From NCBI GenBank assembly GCA_963556195.1, contig OY744516.1, forward strand, positions 32,591,593 to 32,655,592: DNA of 64,000 nucleotides, in the 5' to 3' direction. The notes beneath the pieces are model-generated. The model saw nothing but the letters and a program-made list of their open reading frames with translations. It ran no database searches and had not been told where the DNA came from. This stretch comes from Sepiola atlantica. Its lineage: Eukaryota; Mollusca; Cephalopoda; Sepiida; Sepiolidae. This document shows positions 58,560-64,000 of this stretch, in pieces; the first letter of the stretch is position 1; each line of letters starts with the position of its first letter. Both the position numbers and the translations under genes were made by a program.

Positions 58560-59010
58560 CTATTTGAAACCTTTCACTTTGTTTGAAGTACTTCGCAATA
58601 AACTGAGAAGCTGGCTTCATGGAGAACAAGCGCCTGATCGGCCATACTGGGAGGTCTTTGCTTCAAAGCTTAGCAATTCGTGGGTCAAAATCTCCGGATC
58701 AATCTGCTCCAGGCGATACAGAAGGGGAAGTAGAGTGGGACTAATAATGAAACAAGGATGATAAAGAAAGACGAAATAAGAAGTAGGGGCTCTCATTTCA
58801 CTCTGTTTTGCCAAGGTGAAGAAAATGAGGAACAGAATGCAAGGTGCAAGGCATGCCTCGGAGCTTTATACAGAACACACGCTAACATTCCCACTACCTG
58901 GATGTTGGCAGAGGATAGCGTAGTAAAAACGTTCCGGATAAAAGACTCGTTAACAATAGCCTTCGATTGGCTCACAGATCTTGAATGCAAGAAAATGTAT
59001 TCAAAATGAA
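58560..59010 (+). other. Unassigned coding-like segment
   Basis: Two adjoining forward frames (58381-58761, 58758-59009) have non-repetitive, amphipathic content (LRSWLHGEQAPDRPYWEVFA; SLTIAFDWLTDLECKKMY) with better GC than the flanks. The reverse strand is also open here. I recognise no family. It may be a decayed retroelement or a lost exon. Confidence 0.3.
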
Positions 59011-59714
59011 GAGTGAACTTGAGACAATGTATATCAACAGACTGGCTCAATTGGATATTTTTTGTTCAAATAGATAAGAAGCCTTATATTTCGAGAGATG
59101 AAAAGAAGAATATTATATTGTTATTTCTGAAAGAGGAAATATGTTAAGAACATTTTCTTCTTTACCGCTTTATAATCATGAATTAGGAAAAGATTATACA
59201 AACGTTAGCAGCATTTTTTCTTTACTTTTCGATAATCAAAACCTTAAACTAGTTAATATTTTTTTCCATGATGCAAGTTTTGTGCTACCATTACATAAGT
59301 AAAATATAATTTAGTGTATTTTATGCACGAAACATTATTTCAATAAAAAACAAACAAAATTGAATGCAAAAGCAATAGTGTTACGGTGTAGTTAATTTTG
59401 TTACTTATTATGATGTTTATTAGCATCATGTCTAGGAGATTAATGCATCACAAAGAAAGTTGAGAACATCTTCAGACACCTATAGGCTTGGTCACATTTA
59501 TTAACTGGCAAATATAGTAACTTGGGGTACAACTCTTTATAGAAAGTCAATATGTTTACAGTACTTCCTCTTCTGTCAATATTAAATTAAAAAACAATAA
59601 TAATAATTCACTGTTGGTTAAAATTATCTTTTATTATTATTTACACTTTGATTTTAAAATGGTACAATTTTATAGTTTGATTAGAATATAAATTTAAAAA
59701 AAAAGAAATTTGAA

Positions 59715-59832
59715 TTTTGATCGTCTAACTGGCGGTACGGTTATGTCATCCATACTGACGAGTGTAAGAAACATCAAATATTTATATGTCTATGGATATT
59801 AAAAATATTTATTTAAAAAAAAAAATTATTAC
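59715..59832 (+). mobile_element. SINE-like 3' part, copy 1
   Basis: 'ggcggtacggttatgtcatc' and 'tatgtctatggatattaaaa', ending in poly(A), match 60060-60130. Confidence 0.65.
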
Positions 59833-59999
59833 ACTCCGTTAAGTTAAGCACTTTGAGAAAGATTAAATTGAAGATTCAAATTAAGCCATCTTGCGAGGTT
59901 CTCTTCCTTTAGGAGATTGTAACACTCTGAATCTCATTACTTGTGTTTACATCTAAAATATAAGACTATTCTTCTCGAATTTCAAAGCGTGATCGGCAT

Positions 60000-60127
60000 G
60001 ACGGCTTAACGGTAATAAGCCAGGGTTCATAATACTTGGAGATGAGGTTTGAATCGTCCGATCGGTGGTACGGTTACGTCATCCATACACAAAACACCTA
60101 TATGTCTATGGATATTAAAAAAAAAAA

Positions 60128-60178
<51 letters not shown>
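60000..60178 (+). mobile_element. tRNA-like SINE with (TA)n tail
   Basis: The head has a D-arm-like stem (ggctt/aagcc around taacggtaat) and a T-arm-like 'gaggtttgaatcgtc'. The body 'ggtacggttacgtcatccat' and 'tatgtctatggatattaaaa' also occurs at 59715-59832. It ends in about 25 TA units (60128-60178). Confidence 0.65.
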
Positions 60179-60184
<6 letters not shown>

Positions 60185-60360
60185 AATATGACCCGTTGAG
60201 TCACTCATCGATTGTTTGAATCAGGAAAAAGTGAGTTTGCAAAGCCAGTTAAATATTAAGAAAAATAAAAGGACAACATCCCAAATGGATATCTTTCTGT
60301 TCGGTATATACTTACCCCCTCTCTATTTCTCTCTACAGCTATGAGTTAAATACTATTAAT
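60179..60360 (+). repeat. Dispersed repeat R2, copy 2
   Basis: 'gacccgttgagtcactcatc' and 'ggaaaaagtgagtttgcaaa' are the inverse of 50396-50590. A truncated third copy is at 60763-60815 (gtgatccgttgggtcaccca). Confidence 0.7.
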
Positions 60361-60414
60361 ACTTCTGATGATATCCCCTCTTGTTTATAATGGACTATTC
60401 CATTTTTAAAAATT

Positions 60415-60762
60415 CTTTCCTCTCTTTATTACCTTTGACTGTTAATGAAGAGAGACAGAGTGAGAGAGAGAGAGAGAGACGTAAGGGTGAGTAATAGACA
60501 ACATATAGAATGAGAGCGGGGTGGCACACAGCATACATTGAGACAGAGTGACTGAAAATAATAGATAGAAAGTTAGTACCAGATGGGTGACTTGATGAGT
60601 CATTTGCAAATTACAGCTAATTAGAATAGTTGAAATGGAAGGTTTTTTAAACATAACTCAATCCTGAGGAACATTTGAACATGTATTTTGTGTGATTAAA
60701 ATATATAGGAAAAAAAGCCTTTGGAAACAAACGTTAATTAACTCAGTTTTAGTATAATAACG
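60415..60762 (+). repeat. Direct repeat D2, copy 1
   Basis: It begins with a (GA)n patch (60450-60478), then 'catatagaatgagagcgggg', 'gatgagtcatttgcaaatta', 'cagctaattagaatagttga' and ends 'taattaactcagttttagta'. The second copy is about 565 bp downstream. Confidence 0.85.
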
Positions 60763-60987
60763 AGAAAAAATGTGATCCGTTGGGTCACCCATTGACATTG
60801 GGTTAAATTATTTGAAGGGGGGGGGGGCGACCGGCAATGAATAAACCACCCTCCTCTCTCGAAGGAATAAAATGCCTGGGAGGATGAGCTCCTAGCACCA
60901 AACCTAACCATATCTCATTCTGACAAAGCAGGATCTGTCAACAGATAAAACAGTCCCAGAATGGTGCCAATAATTCTCCCGGAGTAT

Positions 60988-61017
60988 AATGGTTTTATTC
61001 TGTCCTTTATTACATTC

Positions 61018-61060
<43 letters not shown>

Positions 61061-61330
61061 ATATAGAATAAGAGAAGAGGTGAAACAAGATACATTGAGA
61101 GCAGGTAAAAGTGATAGATAGAACGAAAGATAGAACGAAAGGAACGGGTTACTTGATGAGTGAATTGCAAATTACAGCTAATTAGAACAATTAAAATGAA
61201 AGTTTTTTCAAACATAACTCAATCCCAAAACTAAGGAATATTTTACCATGTATTTTGTCTGATTAAAATACATAGGGGAAAGCCTTAGGGAAACAAACGT
61301 TGATTAACTCAGCTTTAATATAATAAAAAG
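60988..61330 (+). repeat. Direct repeat D2, copy 2
   Basis: It follows copy 1 with an expanded (GA)n (61018-61058), 'catatagaataagagaagag', 'gatgagtgaattgcaaatta', 'cagctaattagaacaattaa' and 'gattaactcagctttaatat'. Roughly 85% alike by eye, so the duplication is not recent. Confidence 0.85.
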
Positions 61331-61354
61331 AATATATATATAGTGTGTAACTCA

Positions 61355-61428
<74 letters not shown>
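61355..61428. repeat. (CT)n(TA)n compound microsatellite
   Basis: About 15 CT units, then about 20 TA units. Confidence 0.96.
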
Positions 61429-61429
<1 letters not shown>

Positions 61430-61725
61430 GTGTGTATAATATATATAGTTTTACTGTTTCATATATATACTTATAAAATAATATATTTTTGTTTCACAAT
61501 ACATGAGTAGGGCTTAGTAGTAGTATAAAAATATACTTATGGCAATCGAGCTACATAGAAATGTTTGTTTTTCATTCATGAAAGAAATCATGAACTTAAA
61601 TACTTAATTTGGCCAGATGATTTCCTTCGGAAATGAAACGCAAACCTTTCTGTGTTGCTCACTTGCCATAAGTAAATTTGAATTCTACTATAATATGCCT
61701 CTTTTATTTCAATTTTCTTACTATT

Positions 61726-61881
61726 TCAGAAACTCCAACTGAGAGATCTTTTTAGGATTCTAACCATTCCGTTAAGCGCAATTGTTTGGATCTCTCTTAC
61801 ACTTGGTTTACCGGGTATATTCGCCAGGTAGTTTTTGAAATTCTTTTTCATGAACTCGGTAGCTCTTATGATTACTGGAAT
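61726..61881 (-). pseudogene. LINE C-terminal fragment, reverse strand
   Basis: A single open reverse frame of about 51 codons ends at a TGA: IPVIIRATEFMKKNFKNYLA, NIPGKPSVREIQTIALNGMV, RILKRSLSWSF. 'xIPVxIxAxGxxxKxxxxYLxxIPG ... IQKxALxGxAxILRKxL' is a conserved C-terminal segment of a LINE group frequent in molluscs and other invertebrates (recalled, not searched). Only this piece remains. It is flanked on the left by AT-rich DNA and on the right by (TG)n. Confidence 0.7.
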
Positions 61882-62519
61882 GGTGTGTGTGTGTGTATGT
61901 TCTTAAACAACAAAGTACAAATATAATTACATTATTTTTGTAGAACAGATGATATAACAGAGTATTGGTAAAAATATTAACTGCAAATTAGCAAACAAAA
62001 CATCAGTATTTCACAGTTACCTTCTGTTAGTATTACAAAAATCAGAATAATTAGCTTGTGAAAGTGTATTTGATCATATACACTAGTATTTTTTTTATTT
62101 CGGAAAATCAATACGAAAAATTATTCATCTTACATAACAGATATTTGTTTTTCAGCATAATCTCTTTCATTCCATTAATTCACTGATAATTTACCAAACA
62201 ATAATACAAATAGAAAAGTAGACAAAAATGGCACAACTAATTGAAATTGTTTTAAAAAATAAATATCAATGGAAAACTATGTATTAATATTGTTCAAGGA
62301 TAGCATTAGTTTTCTCTAGTTTACCACCTGTGCCATTTTTTCTATTTTTCACCATGCCATTATTACATAAATTCTATATATACTTACAATAAAAAAAAAT
62401 CGTTACATTCTTCTATTTTCACATGGTCTGATCGAGAAGTTCTAAGAGTTTGGATAAATTGCTGCCAACCAGATTCTCATATTGTATCTCAATGGTGTTA
62501 AGAGGCGGGGGGGGGGGAT

Positions 62520-62640
62520 TCAAATTATCACCCTTTCTCATAATATTTCTCAGTACTAGGACTTACACTAGAGTCTTTGGGGCATACAATCAAGAAGTTA
62601 GTCCCGGGCATCACCAGACCATTACACACCACTTTTTGAC
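62520..62640 (+). repeat. Dispersed repeat R1, copy 2
   Basis: Matches 45525-45650 from 'cctttctcataatatttctc' to 'ggcatcaccagaccattac'. It is preceded by a G run (62503-62517). In both copies the upstream flank is GC-rich. Confidence 0.75.
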
Positions 62641-63282
62641 TCCCACACAAGGTGACCCATAATACATGCCTAGTAAACATGCAACTGGGATCCACGACTG
62701 GGGGCGGACATGTGAAGACCAAAATTACTACTAAATAATAATAATTACTGAGAAAAGTTTTAGTAAGAAATTTCTTAGCAATGTCCAGTAATTAGCAACT
62801 ATACATATTATTAGGAAGCAGCTTACAATAATTGATTTATTTCCATCAAATCAAATGTAAAAAGTACAAAAATATAAAAACTAAATTTACAAAAATCACT
62901 TTATTCACCATGAAGTAGACACATTTTTGATATTTCAAAAATCATGAGTCAATTTGTTTATATTGACTATTTAATTACAGAAAATATAATGACATTATAC
63001 AATCAGAAAGCAAATTCAACATTTTAGAAAATCAAATACTTTATGAATAAAATAATGTTTGAAGAAACAATTTTGATACGTTTTACAAAATTTGTTATGT
63101 TTGTTACATATACAATTTGTTTTTACAGAAGATGAAGAAAATGCTTATTTCTTTATGATACACAGTCTTAATAATAACATCAACTTACATTTACAAGAAC
63201 ATAAAACCAATAAAATATATGTAAAAAGGGTGAAAATGTAAAACATATCTGATAGCTGTTTGGAAAATTATGTATTAAAACA

Positions 63283-63718
63283 AAAAATGAGATTCTACTT
63301 TTAGGCTATTATGTGTGAACATCTTGAAAAACTTAGCAAAAGGAAGAAAAAGCAATTGGCTAGAATTTAGAGTGAGAGTTCAGTTTTGCATATAAATTTA
63401 ACGTAAAATTATTTCCCTATTTCCAGACTATTCTAGCGTTTTAAGGCATTAACCAATTTCTATTTTTTAGGCGATCATGTGTCGTTTTACCACCCATCCA
63501 CTTGGACTTATGGTAATTGGTAAAAATCTTTTAGTTAACTGCGCTAAAATAAACTAGAATGACCCGGAAATTAGGAATCATTTTATCCTAATTTTATGTA
63601 CGAAACCACTCCCCACTCAATATTCTTTAATAATTGTTCATTTGTTATTTCTTCTTTCAACCAGATTTTTCAGAGTGTTCACACGTAATCACCTAAACAA
63701 AGTAGAATCTCGTTTTTT
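63283..63718. mobile_element. MITE-like element with terminal inverted repeats of about 55 bp
   Basis: The left end 'aaaatgagattctactttta' and 'ggctattatgtgtgaacatc' pairs with the right end (read in reverse: aaacgagattctactttgtt, aggtgattacgtgtgaacac). The total is about 436 bp with no ORF. The 'gagattctactttt' motif also appears at 3308 and, inverted, at 30788, so related ends may exist elsewhere in the window. Confidence 0.7.
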
Positions 63719-64000
63719 TCCTTCAGATTTAAGTAACAGAACAGAGCACAAATATCGCCCATTATTAAATGATCAAACAAAAGGTATTATTGCTAAAAAA
63801 AAACGTAACTAAAAAAGAGCTTGTAAAAAATAAATTAAAAAAAAAAATATGTCAGGCCAAAGTACCATTTCAGACTAGAACAAAAATCAATTTCATCCAA
63901 CATTTGAACGAATACAAAGTGAAATAGGCAATACGATTCAACACAACAGTCTCTATAGTACAATTGAAGCTTAAAAAGTATTTAGACTTGTTAATTTAAT
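63719..64000. other. AT-rich end of window
   Basis: No feature recognised. Confidence 0.5.

Overview
This is a gene-poor, AT-rich stretch of animal nuclear genome made almost entirely of repeats and transposable-element (TE) remnants. The mix points to a cephalopod mollusc, most likely an octopus: long (TA)n, (CA)n, (CT)n and (ATT)n tracts, tRNA-derived SINEs with a tail resembling known cephalopod SINEs, jockey-like LINEs, a Penelope-like element, mariner and hAT relics, and Helitron-like ends. That assignment rests on recalled repeat families and was not searched. No intact host gene, rRNA operon or functional tRNA was recognised. Most long reading frames are TE debris or arise inside tandem arrays.

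Layout. 1-7.4 kb: a frame-broken retroelement C-terminus cut by the window edge, then microsatellites and unassigned sequence. 7.5-10.35 kb: four adjacent tandem arrays with units of about 181, 30 to 120, 80 and 35 bp. 10.5-11.5 kb: a 1.06-kb inverted-repeat element. 12-15.7 kb: nested TEs, comprising Helitron-like ends, an internally deleted mariner and an internally deleted jockey-like LINE. 17.4-18 kb: a reverse-strand LINE remnant. 19.5-20.4 kb: SINEs. 23.1-28.0 kb: a reverse-strand LINE remnant, a decayed Ty3/gypsy-like element with short LTRs, and a 23-copy 84-bp satellite whose unit shares coding sequence with the edge of the LINE.

28-38.6 kb: SINEs, two MITE-like elements, a 5S-rRNA-like copy beside a perfect 36-bp x 4 array, a candidate complete Helitron (33298-35805) and a hAT element with a perfect 8-bp target duplication. 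39.7-46.5 kb: (TA)n tracts, a 189-bp near-perfect hairpin and a 5S-headed SINE-like element. 47-49.5 kb: a Penelope-like RT/GIY-YIG remnant interrupted by a jockey-like LINE. 49.8-64 kb: a third 5S-like copy, more tandem and direct repeats, two LINE fragments, a Helitron fragment, SINEs and a terminal MITE.

Nothing here looks like a working gene system. Both reverse transcriptases whose catalytic motif is visible have an aspartate replaced (FAND for FADD, YQDN for YxDD). The Penelope copy seems to have lost one of the paired aspartates, and the mariner lacks most of its transposase. The most interesting structures are the satellite that has kept a 668-codon frame over 23 units, the three full-length 5S-like sequences followed by unrelated bodies, and the nested Penelope/LINE insertion.
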